Source of the DNA: Flavobacteriales bacterium
GTDB taxonomy: Bacteria; Bacteroidota; Bacteroidia; Flavobacteriales; Weeksellaceae
Direction: 5' to 3'
Assembly (NCBI GenBank): GCA_900770875.1
Contig: CAAGLV010000127.1
Coordinates: 1-11,145, forward strand
Length of the DNA: 11,145 nt
Made by a program: the position numbers and the translations under genes. Every line of letters starts with the position of its first letter. The first letter of the stretch is position 1. Below are positions 1 to 6,199 of this stretch, piece after piece. The notes under the pieces were generated by a model. It was not told where the DNA came from and ran no database searches. It was given only the letters and a program-made list of their open reading frames with translations.

Positions 1-88
1 AAAAGAAACAAAATATATAGCGAACAATTTTAAATGTTAATTTAATTGTAGATTTAAATCAGTAAATTATTAATGTATTGATATTTAA

Positions 89-96
89 TAGTTTTG
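89..96 (+). promoter_or_regulatory. Candidate Bacteroidota -7 element upstream of the DUF4331 gene
   Basis: TAGTTTTG matches the Bacteroidota -7 form TAnnTTTG and lies 23 bases before the ATG at 120. Transcription would then start near 100-104. No TTG sits at the usual 17-23 base distance upstream, so only half of the promoter pattern is visible. If real, it also argues against starting the protein at the in-frame TTG at 78, which would lie upstream of the transcript start. Confidence 0.3.
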
Positions 97-119
97 TGTA
101 TTTGTATAAATTTAAACGT

Positions 120-911
120 ATGAAAAAAATATTAAGCTTAGTTATAATTTTTCTTTTTTTTAATCAATCTTTTGCTGGTCATCATTTTGATTCAGAATTA
201 GCAAGAAGATATCCTCAATTAGATTTAACAGATATTTTTGTTTTTAAATCTGCAACTCCAAATAAAACGGTTTTTATTATGGCTTTTAATCCAAAAAGCC
301 AAAAAAATTCTTTCGAAAACTACGCAACAAATGGTATTTTTGATTTAAATGTATTTAATGTAGGTGAAGAAGGAAATATATTTCATATGTTGCCATCAAC
401 TGTTATTGTTTTAGAAATGCCAAATAAAATGTTACCTAATAAATTATATTATTATGCAAGTACTTCTGTAGAAGAAGAACCAAACCATTGGCATAGAGTT
501 AATAGAATAGCATATGTATTATATCCCTATTTGTATTTGTTAGATAATAAGTTGAAAATTAGTTATTTAAATTCTTTTCATCAAGAAGACGAAAATGTAA
601 AACAAGCAATATACAACAATGTATTAAACTATGTAACATTAGCTGGAATTCAAAAAAATCCTGTTGATTATACCAATAACTTATTAAAAAAAATATATCC
701 AGATGTACTAACTTATGATTTAAATACAGATGCAGTTTATTCTGTTTTTAAAATTAATGGAAGGCCGCTAAATGCTGATGCTATGGATGTTGCGCTGGCA
801 TTATTAATAGGATCAGATACTCCTATAGATGATAAAGTTAGTGTTAATCAAGATCGTTTTAAGAGCATTTTTCCTTATGTAGTGCCAATAGATGATGAAG
901 GTATAAAATAA
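120..911 (+). CDS. Secreted DUF4331 family protein
   Basis: A 263-residue exported protein of the DUF4331 family, which has no established biochemical function. Residues 1-19 are a classical Sec signal peptide: MKK, a hydrophobic core rich in I, L and F, and a likely cut after the Ala of SFA, leaving Gly-His-His at the mature N-terminus. Family hallmarks are the early DLTDIFVF block (about 35-42), where family members usually carry a D-x-x-D-[VI]-[YF]-x-F pattern, and the C-terminal GRPLNADAMDVALALL block (about 214-229) followed by FPYVVP (251-256). The start is set at the ATG at 120 because the signal peptide begins there; the in-frame TTG at 78 would add 14 residues before it. The gene stands alone, with a terminator 80 bases downstream. 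Its CpG content is far lower than that of its neighbours, which suggests a different history. The family call is firm; the role is unknown. Confidence 0.85.
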   Translation: MKKILSLVIIFLFFNQSFAGHHFDSELARRYPQLDLTDIFVFKSATPNKTVFIMAFNPKSQKNSFENYATNGIFDLNVFNVGEEGNIFHMLPSTVIVLEMPNKMLPNKLYYYASTSVEEEPNHWHRVNRIAYVLYPYLYLLDNKLKISYLNSFHQEDENVKQAIYNNVLNYVTLAGIQKNPVDYTNNLLKKIYPDVLTYDLNTDAVYSVFKINGRPLNADAMDVALALLIGSDTPIDDKVSVNQDRFKSIFPYVVPIDDEGIK

Positions 912-989
912 ATAAACGATGTAGTTAAAATTGGGAAATTTAAATAAAGCAATTAAAGATATTTTATTAGTTAGAAATATAATTCCGAT

Positions 990-1022
990 GCAAAAACAGC
1001 TCAAAAAATGAGCTGTTTTTGC
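990..1022 (+). terminator. Rho-independent terminator after the DUF4331 gene
   Basis: A perfect 14-bp stem (arms 990-1003 and 1009-1022) encloses a five-A loop. The descending arm ends in TTTTTGC and is followed by CTTTTAT. The A and T runs inside the stem mean it could act on either strand. It separates the first gene from the peptidase gene. The -33 TTG of the next promoter appears to lie inside the descending arm. Confidence 0.8.
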
Positions 1023-1052
1023 TTTTATACTTTTATAAATCGTTTAACTTTG
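1019..1052 (+). promoter_or_regulatory. Putative promoter of the peptidase E gene (Bacteroidota type)
   Basis: TAACTTTG at 1045-1052 is an exact match to the TAnnTTTG -7 element. A TTG at 1019-1021 lies 23 bases upstream, within the accepted spacer range for Bacteroidota housekeeping promoters. Transcription would start near 1058-1060, giving a leader of only about 10 bases before the ATG at 1068. The -33 element overlaps the terminator of the preceding gene, so the intergenic space is used twice. Confidence 0.5.
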
Positions 1053-1067
1053 AATAAATTTTAAAAT

Positions 1068-1787
1068 ATGATTAATCCTAATTATCGTTTGCTTGTAATT
1101 AGTACAAGTACAATATATGGTAGTGGATATTTAGAATATATTCGAGAAGAAATTATTGATTTCTTACAAACCGACGAATTATTATTTGTTCCTTTTGCTC
1201 GCCCTTCAGGTATTACACACGATGAGTATACAGAAAATGTAATCAATGCGTTAAATCCGTTCGGAATAAAAGTAACAGGATTACATACATACGCTAATCC
1301 AAAAGATACAATACGTAATGCAAAAGCTATTTTTATTGGTGGAGGTAATACATTTTTATTATTAAAAACATTGTACGAGTTAGGTTTAGTAGAAGAAATT
1401 CGCGAAGTAGTCGCAAACGGAATTCCTTATATGGGTAGTAGTGCAGGAAGCAATATGACAGGATTAACAATTGGTACAACCAATGATATGCCGATTGTAT
1501 ATCCACCAAGTTTTAATGCTTTACAATTTTTGCCATTTAATATTAATCCACATTATTTAGATCCCGATCCAAATTCTACACATAAAGGCGAAACGAGAGA
1601 AACGCGTATTAACGAGTTTCATAAATTTAATTCACAAACGGTAATCGGATTAAGAGAAGGAAGTTGGTTACGCGTAGAAAATGGAGAAATTAATTTAAAA
1701 GGAAATTTAACAGCTCGTATTTTTAAACCTAATCAGCAAGCAATCGAAGTAAAATCGGGTATTTTAACAACGTCTATTTATCAATAA
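1068..1787 (+). CDS. pepE: Peptidase E, Asp-specific dipeptidase (family S51)
   Basis: A 239-residue cytoplasmic serine peptidase of family S51, which cleaves dipeptides with N-terminal aspartate. Length is close to the enterobacterial PepE (about 229 residues). The glycine-rich block FIGGGNTFLLLK lies at about 89-100. The nucleophile elbow GSSAGS at 123-128 places Ser125 as the nucleophile. INPHYLDPD at 159-167 supplies His162, and Asp140 follows in TTNDMP; by my recollection of the Salmonella enzyme (Ser120, Asp135, His157) all three are shifted by a constant five positions, which supports the alignment. The C-terminal GLREGSWLRVE block (194-204) is also typical. The gene has its own promoter and a hairpin terminator directly after the stop, so it is probably transcribed alone. 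No key residue is missing. Confidence 0.93.
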   Translation: MINPNYRLLVISTSTIYGSGYLEYIREEIIDFLQTDELLFVPFARPSGITHDEYTENVINALNPFGIKVTGLHTYANPKDTIRNAKAIFIGGGNTFLLLKTLYELGLVEEIREVVANGIPYMGSSAGSNMTGLTIGTTNDMPIVYPPSFNALQFLPFNINPHYLDPDPNSTHKGETRETRINEFHKFNSQTVIGLREGSWLRVENGEINLKGNLTARIFKPNQQAIEVKSGILTTSIYQ

Positions 1788-1792
1788 AAAAT

Positions 1793-1822
1793 TAATCCTT
1801 CATTTCTTTGAAGGATTTTTTT
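1793..1822 (+). terminator. Rho-independent terminator after pepE
   Basis: The arm AATCCTTCA at 1794-1802 pairs with TGAAGGATT at 1809-1817 around a six-base loop, and an uninterrupted run of seven T covers 1816-1822. It starts a few bases after the pepE stop and ends nine bases before the next ATG, so the following gene needs either read-through or a promoter I cannot recognise in this 43-base gap. Confidence 0.8.
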
Positions 1823-1830
1823 AATGAATT

Positions 1831-2352
1831 ATGGAAAATATCATTTTAAAAAAAGTAACCATTTCCGAATCTAAATTGTTACAGAAAATAGCAATCGAAA
1901 CTTTTACTGAAACCTTTGGCGAAGACAATAATCAAGATGATATGAATGATTATGTAGCGACCAAATTAACATTAAATCAATTAGAATCAGAACTATTAAA
2001 TCCAAATTCGTTCTTTTATTTTGCACAAAAAGAAAACGAAATTTTGGGCTATTTAAAATTAAATACGAAATCAGCACAAACCGAAGATCAAGGGAATGAT
2101 GCGTTAGAGATTGAGCGTATTTATGTTAAAAAAGAATTTCATGGTTTAAAAGTTGGACAATTTTTATTTAACGAATCCTTAAATTTTGCGAAAGAAATTA
2201 AAGTAAAAAGGATTTGGTTAGGCGTTTGGGAAGAAAACAAGCGAGCAATAAAATTTTACGAAAAAAATGGATTTACGGTATTCGATAAGCATATTTTTGT
2301 CCTTGGAAATGACGAACAAACAGATTATTTAATGGAAAAGTATTTAATCTAA
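1831..2352 (+). CDS. PaiA-like spermidine/spermine N-acetyltransferase (GNAT)
   Basis: A 173-residue single-domain GNAT acetyltransferase that should use acetyl-CoA. It resembles Bacillus subtilis PaiA (polyamine N-acetyltransferase) along its length as I recall that sequence: IAIETFTETF near 20-29, ALEIERIYV near 91-99, RIWLGVWEENKRAIKFYEKNGF at 127-148, and a C-terminal segment with DEQTDYLMEK. The acetyl-CoA loop is HGLKVGQ (104-110), a variant of the usual Q/R-x-x-G-x-G/A, as in PaiA. The likely role is acetylation of spermidine or spermine to limit polyamine toxicity. The partner gene paiB of Bacillus is not beside it. It begins nine bases after the preceding terminator's T run and is followed by a 73-base AT-rich gap. 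The family call is firm and the polyamine substrate is an inference from similarity. Confidence 0.82.
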   Translation: MENIILKKVTISESKLLQKIAIETFTETFGEDNNQDDMNDYVATKLTLNQLESELLNPNSFFYFAQKENEILGYLKLNTKSAQTEDQGNDALEIERIYVKKEFHGLKVGQFLFNESLNFAKEIKVKRIWLGVWEENKRAIKFYEKNGFTVFDKHIFVLGNDEQTDYLMEKYLI

Positions 2353-2425
2353 ATTAATGTTAAAAAGTTAATTAATTTATAAAAATTCATAATTTTATAA
2401 ATCAAACAAGCTAAGCCTCAAAGTT

Positions 2426-3796
2426 ATGAATAGAAGAAATTTTCTCGAAAAAACAGCAATTGCAACTTTCGGAACTCTAATTTTACCAAATTCACTTTTC
2501 GCAAATGCTTTTAAAAAAGATAAAGTAAAAGTAGGATTAATTGCTTCGGGTTTTAGAGGACAAGTTCATTTAGACGAGCTCTTAAAACGAAACGATGTAG
2601 AAGTTGTAGCAATTGCAGAGCCAGATGAGCGAATGCTTAAATATGCCGATAAAATCTTCGAAAAACATAACAAACCAAAAGCTAAATATTTTAAGAATGG
2701 AGATTATGATTACAGAAATCTCTTAAAACTAAAAAATATTGACGCCGTAATTATTGCATCGCCTTGGGAATGGCACGAAATACAAACAATCGAAGCGATG
2801 AAAGCGGGAAAAATTGTAGGTTTAGAAGTTTGTGGTGCGCAAAATTTACAAGAATGTTGGAACTATGTTAAAGCCTACGAAGAAACAAAAGTACCTATCT
2901 TTATGATGGAAAACGTTTGTTATCGTCGCGATATTATGGCTGTTTTAAACATGGTACGTAAAGGTAAATTTGGCGAGCTTGTACACGGAGCGGGAGGATA
3001 TCAACACGATTTGCGAAATGTTCTTTTTAACGACGGAAAACAAGCGTATGGAGGTGGAGTTGAATTTGGCGATAAAGGTTTTTCGGAAGCAGCATGGCGT
3101 ACTAATCATTATAAAAATCGCAATGCCGAATTATATCCAACACATGGTTTAGGACCTGTAGCAACAATGTTTAATGTAAACAGAGGTAATCGTATAACGC
3201 ATTTAACTTCAATGGCATCTAAACAAGCAGGTTTAACCGATTATATCATCAAGCAAGCAGGCGAAAATCATCCCAATGCAAAAGTAAAATTTAAGCAAGG
3301 CGATATTGTGCAAACTATGCTAAAGTGCGAAAATGGAGAAACAATTTTATTAACGCACGATACCTCGTTACAACGTCCATATAATTTAGGATTTCGTGTA
3401 CAAGGAACCAACGGAATTTGGCAAGATATAGGATCGGGTGGTATTAATCAAGGGTTTTTATATTTCGAAAACGAAATGGGTAAAAACCATAAATGGGCCA
3501 CTTCCGAAGAATATCTTACAACATACGATCATCCTTTATGGAAAAAACACGAAAAAGAAGCCGAAGGAGCAGGGCATGGAGGAATGGATTTCTTCTTAAT
3601 TAATGATTTTATCGAATGTATAAAAAACAACAGAGAATTTCCGTTTGATGTTTACGATTTAGCAACTTGGTATGCGGTAACACCTTTAAGCGAAATTTCT
3701 ATAGCAGAAAATGGATCATCACAAGAAATGCCCGATTTCACCCAAGGCAAATACAAAACAAGAAAACCAATTTTTGGATTTGAAAACAACATCTAA
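2426..3796 (+). CDS. GH109 alpha-N-acetylgalactosaminidase, Gfo/Idh/MocA fold, Tat-exported
   Basis: A 456-residue NAD-dependent glycosidase of family GH109, which removes terminal alpha-linked GalNAc by a transient redox mechanism. Residues 1-28 carry a twin-arginine signal (NRRNFLEK, then a hydrophobic stretch), expected for a protein that folds around NAD before export; the mature enzyme would be periplasmic or outer-membrane associated. The nucleotide-binding segment is VGLIASGFRGQVH (36-48), followed by IDAVIIASPWEWH. ENVCYRRDIMAVLNMVRKG (162-180), GYQHDLR (191-197), WRTNHYKNRN (224-233) and YPTHG (237-241) agree closely with the Elizabethkingia meningoseptica enzyme as I remember it. 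Tyr192 and His240 align with its Tyr179 and His228. The C-terminal GAGHGGMDFFL and FDVYDLATWYAVTPLSE blocks are also present. It heads a six-gene cluster and overlaps the next gene, a sugar nucleotidyltransferase, which fits amino-sugar salvage. Other Gfo/Idh enzymes are unlikely given the match. Confidence 0.9.
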   Translation: MNRRNFLEKTAIATFGTLILPNSLFANAFKKDKVKVGLIASGFRGQVHLDELLKRNDVEVVAIAEPDERMLKYADKIFEKHNKPKAKYFKNGDYDYRNLLKLKNIDAVIIASPWEWHEIQTIEAMKAGKIVGLEVCGAQNLQECWNYVKAYEETKVPIFMMENVCYRRDIMAVLNMVRKGKFGELVHGAGGYQHDLRNVLFNDGKQAYGGGVEFGDKGFSEAAWRTNHYKNRNAELYPTHGLGPVATMFNVNRGNRITHLTSMASKQAGLTDYIIKQAGENHPNAKVKFKQGDIVQTMLKCENGETILLTHDTSLQRPYNLGFRVQGTNGIWQDIGSGGINQGFLYFENEMGKNHKWATSEEYLTTYDHPLWKKHEKEAEGAGHGGMDFFLINDFIECIKNNREFPFDVYDLATWYAVTPLSEISIAENGSSQEMPDFTQGKYKTRKPIFGFENNI

Positions 3797-4703
3797 TCAG
3801 CTTTCCCTTGTTATTTTAGCTGGCGGAATGGGAAGCAGATATAAGGGCCAGAAACAAATAGATCCAATCGGGCCTAGTAAAGAATGTTTAATGGAATATT
3901 CTATTTACGATGCGCTTTCGGTTGGCATTAATCATTTTGTTTTTATTATAAATCAACAATTCGAAAACACAACTCGTAAATATTTTCAGCGTATCATCGA
4001 ATATAATGGTGCCAACGTAGAATTTGTTTTACAAACTACATATACAGCCGTTTCGCGTAATTTTTACGACGATATTATTAATCGTAAAAAACCGTGGGGA
4101 ACAGGGCATGCATTGCTTGTCGCAAAAAATCATCTTGCAAATCCTTTTATTGTGATTAATGCGGACGATTATTACGATAAAAATGCATTTTTTAAAGCAA
4201 CAAATATGGTAGAAAATGGCGAAATTACAGCCAATAGATACGGCATTGTAGCTTATCAATTGCAAAATACATTAAGCGAAAACGGAGGTGTTTCGCGCGG
4301 AATTTGTAAAGTAGAAAATAATGTTTTATTAGATGTGCAAGAGTATACAAATATCTTTAAATATCAAGATAAAGTTATTTTCGACGAAAAAAATATTTCG
4401 GGAATCATAGATGCAAATGTACCAGTATCGATGAATTTTTGGATTTTGCATCCTTCAATATTTAAATCTTTAGAGGATAAATTCGATCTATTTATACGAA
4501 ATCATTCCAAAGAATTAAGCATAGAATTTTACTTGCCACAAGTAATTAACGAATTAATACACGAAAGTAAAGTAGAGGTAAGCGCAATGATATCGAATGA
4601 TCAATGGTTTGGAATGACTTACCCCGAAGATAAATCAATTGTTGTAGAGCAAATTAATACAAAAATAGCACAAGGTGCCTATCCAAAAACTTTATGGATT
4701 TAA
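3780..4703 (+). CDS. Sugar-1-phosphate nucleotidyltransferase (NTP_transferase family)
   Basis: A cytoplasmic nucleotidyltransferase expected to make an NDP-sugar from NTP and a sugar 1-phosphate. The signature LAGGMGSRYKG (13-23) with Lys25 binds the nucleotide. PWGTGHA (105-111) and NADDYYDK (127-134, metal-binding aspartates) follow, then GGVSRGICKV, EYTNI, VPVSMNFW (near 214-221) and WFGMTYPEDK (276-285). Start choice: the ATG at 3711 would add 23 residues read out of frame through the end of the GH109 gene, with no family-like sequence; the TTG at 3780 places a normal short lead of about a dozen residues before LAGG, so I prefer TTG, giving 307 residues and a 17-base overlap with GH109. 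The gene overlaps the kinase behind it by 10 bases. A kinase that makes a 1-phosphate next to it suggests the two act in sequence, as AmgK and MurU do. The exact sugar (GalNAc, GlcNAc or MurNAc) cannot be read from sequence. Confidence 0.85.
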   Translation: MKTTSNQLSLVILAGGMGSRYKGQKQIDPIGPSKECLMEYSIYDALSVGINHFVFIINQQFENTTRKYFQRIIEYNGANVEFVLQTTYTAVSRNFYDDIINRKKPWGTGHALLVAKNHLANPFIVINADDYYDKNAFFKATNMVENGEITANRYGIVAYQLQNTLSENGGVSRGICKVENNVLLDVQEYTNIFKYQDKVIFDEKNISGIIDANVPVSMNFWILHPSIFKSLEDKFDLFIRNHSKELSIEFYLPQVINELIHESKVEVSAMISNDQWFGMTYPEDKSIVVEQINTKIAQGAYPKTLWI

Positions 4704-5719
4704 TAGAAGAAGTATTATCACTTTATTTTGAACGAACAGACTTTTGTGTTGTTACACCAATTACAACAGGATTAATTAACTCAACATATCGCATAAATTT
4801 AGGAATTCATCAATTTATTTTACAATCTATAAATACAGATGTTTTTCCTGAGCCCGAAATTATTATTTCGAATACATTAGCAATTTCAAATTTTTTAACA
4901 ACTAAAGATTATCCAAAACATTGCATAAAAATTCGTCCGAATTTAAATGGATTTTATTTAACCTTTTCGGGCGGAAAAATTTGGCGAATGACAGAATTTG
5001 TTTCTGATTCTAAAGAGTTCGAAAAAGTAGTTTCTAAAGAGCAAGCTTATCAGGCGGCAAAAGCAATTAGCGAATTTCATTATTATTTAAACGATTTTCC
5101 AATTAATAGAATTTCGCCAAGTATTAAAGGATTTTTAGATTTTAAAAAACGCGTTGACGATTTTAAATTAGCATTAGTAAACGGCAATAAAACAAGAATT
5201 AACGAAGCTAAATCTTTAATCGAAATTATAAATAATCAACTCTGCTTAATAGAAGATTATTTAAAAATTAATTTTCCAGATCGCGTTGTACATGCCGATG
5301 CAAAAATCGGAAACTTTTTGTTTGAAAATAAAAACGAAAATAATGTTTTAGCCATTATTGATTGGGATACCATTTTACCCGGAAATTTTTTATGCGATTT
5401 TGGCGATATGGTTCGTACTTACGCTAATTTAAAAGCCGAAGACGATGCAACCGATGGCAATATTTTTTCGTCAGAAAATTATCAAGCACTTAAAGAAGGA
5501 TTTTTATTTTATACTAAAAATATAATTACCGAAGAAGAATTTAACGCCATCGATTTAACTGCACAAGTTGTAATTTTGGTGCAAGCCATTCGTTTTTTAA
5601 CCGATTATTTAACAAACGATACTTATTATACAATTAATTACGAAACGCATAATTTCGACCGAACAATTAATCAAATCAATTTATTAAAAGCACTCAACCA
5701 ATATTTATGTACCAATTAA
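4694..5719 (+). CDS. APH-fold sugar kinase, probable anomeric (1-)kinase of N-acetylhexosamine
   Basis: A 341-residue kinase of the aminoglycoside/choline phosphotransferase superfamily. The ATP-binding N-lobe has TTGLINSTYRI (24-34) and HQFILQSIN (39-47). The catalytic loop is VVHADAKIGNFLF (198-210) with His200, catalytic Asp202 and Asn207, and the metal-binding segment is AIIDWDT (220-226), followed by PGNFLCDFGDMVR. The AxxKIxNxxF form of the catalytic loop recalls NahK, the N-acetylhexosamine 1-kinase of bifidobacteria, more than antibiotic kinases; AmgK, the MurNAc/GlcNAc anomeric kinase, shares the fold. The neighbours (GH109 glycosidase, nucleotidyltransferase) point to a sugar, so antibiotic resistance is unlikely. 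Bacteroides relatives are often labelled 'mucin-desulfating sulfatase', which this sequence does not support: no sulfatase motif is visible. Its start overlaps the nucleotidyltransferase stop by 10 bases and its end overlaps the next gene by 13, so translation is probably coupled. Confidence 0.8.
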   Translation: MDLIEEVLSLYFERTDFCVVTPITTGLINSTYRINLGIHQFILQSINTDVFPEPEIIISNTLAISNFLTTKDYPKHCIKIRPNLNGFYLTFSGGKIWRMTEFVSDSKEFEKVVSKEQAYQAAKAISEFHYYLNDFPINRISPSIKGFLDFKKRVDDFKLALVNGNKTRINEAKSLIEIINNQLCLIEDYLKINFPDRVVHADAKIGNFLFENKNENNVLAIIDWDTILPGNFLCDFGDMVRTYANLKAEDDATDGNIFSSENYQALKEGFLFYTKNIITEEEFNAIDLTAQVVILVQAIRFLTDYLTNDTYYTINYETHNFDRTINQINLLKALNQYLCTN

Positions 5720-6189
5720 GTTATATAAAATTTGAACCCGAAGATTTTAACTTATACCTAAAAATAGTTTCATCAAACGAAGTAATGAAATTTGTTACAG
5801 GTGAAGCGCCAAATTTAGAAGAAAGTAAAAAAAGATACGAACGTATTTTATCTGTAAATGAAAATCAACCTTTGGGAGGATTTTTTAAAGTTTACGAAAG
5901 AGGTAATTTAATAGGTTTAGCCAAATTAGAAAATTACATAAAAGAGAATGATACATACGAAGTTGGTTATCTTTTATTAGAAGATTATTGGGGTATGGGC
6001 TACGGATCTGTTGTTTGCAAAGACTTAATTCAGTTTGCACGCAATAACGAATTAGCTTCTTATGTTATGGCTTTAATTCATCCAGAAAATATAGCATCTC
6101 GAAAAGTTTTAACTAAAAATGGTTTAGAATCTTATTTTGTTGGAATCGAAAATGATTTACCAACCGAAAAATTAAGATTAAAACTTTAA
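5707..6189 (+). CDS. GNAT acetyltransferase, RimJ/RimL type
   Basis: A 160-residue cytoplasmic N-acetyltransferase of the Acetyltransf_3 (RimJ/RimL-like) group. The central strand YEVGYLLLEDYWGMGYGS (84-101) contains the acetyl-CoA loop WGMGYG, and HPENIASRKVLTKNGL (125-140) is the usual C-terminal HxxNxxSxxxLxKxG motif. The C-terminal part, ending PTEKLRLKL, is slightly short but complete. RimJ/RimL-like members acetylate protein N-termini, amino sugars or small molecules, and the sequence does not say which. Its start codon lies inside the end of the kinase gene (13-base overlap), and the Nif3 gene begins 10 bases after its stop, so it belongs to the same transcript. An amino-sugar substrate is possible from context but remains a guess. 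Confidence 0.8.
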   Translation: MYQLSYIKFEPEDFNLYLKIVSSNEVMKFVTGEAPNLEESKKRYERILSVNENQPLGGFFKVYERGNLIGLAKLENYIKENDTYEVGYLLLEDYWGMGYGSVVCKDLIQFARNNELASYVMALIHPENIASRKVLTKNGLESYFVGIENDLPTEKLRLKL

Positions 6190-6199
6190 TTTAGCACCC

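Noticed and set aside
78..119. N-terminal extension of the DUF4331 protein from the in-frame TTG at 78
   Set aside because: The signal peptide begins at the ATG at 120, and a likely -7 promoter element lies between the two starts.
813..1004. Minus-strand open frame of 63 codons
   Set aside because: It is antisense to the DUF4331 3' end and the terminator, with AT-rich low-complexity translation and no recognisable motif.
2376..2401. AT-only hairpin between the PaiA-like gene and the GH109 gene
   Set aside because: The stem has no G-C pair, needs a bulged A and has no T run after it; in DNA this AT-rich it is expected by chance.
4029..4265. Minus-strand open frame of 78 codons inside the nucleotidyltransferase gene
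   Set aside because: It lies wholly inside a well-supported gene on the other strand and its translation matches nothing recognisable.
4694..5719. Reading the kinase as an aminoglycoside resistance enzyme or a 'mucin-desulfating sulfatase'
   Set aside because: The catalytic loop and neighbours point to a sugar kinase, and there is no sulfatase C/S-x-P-x-R motif.
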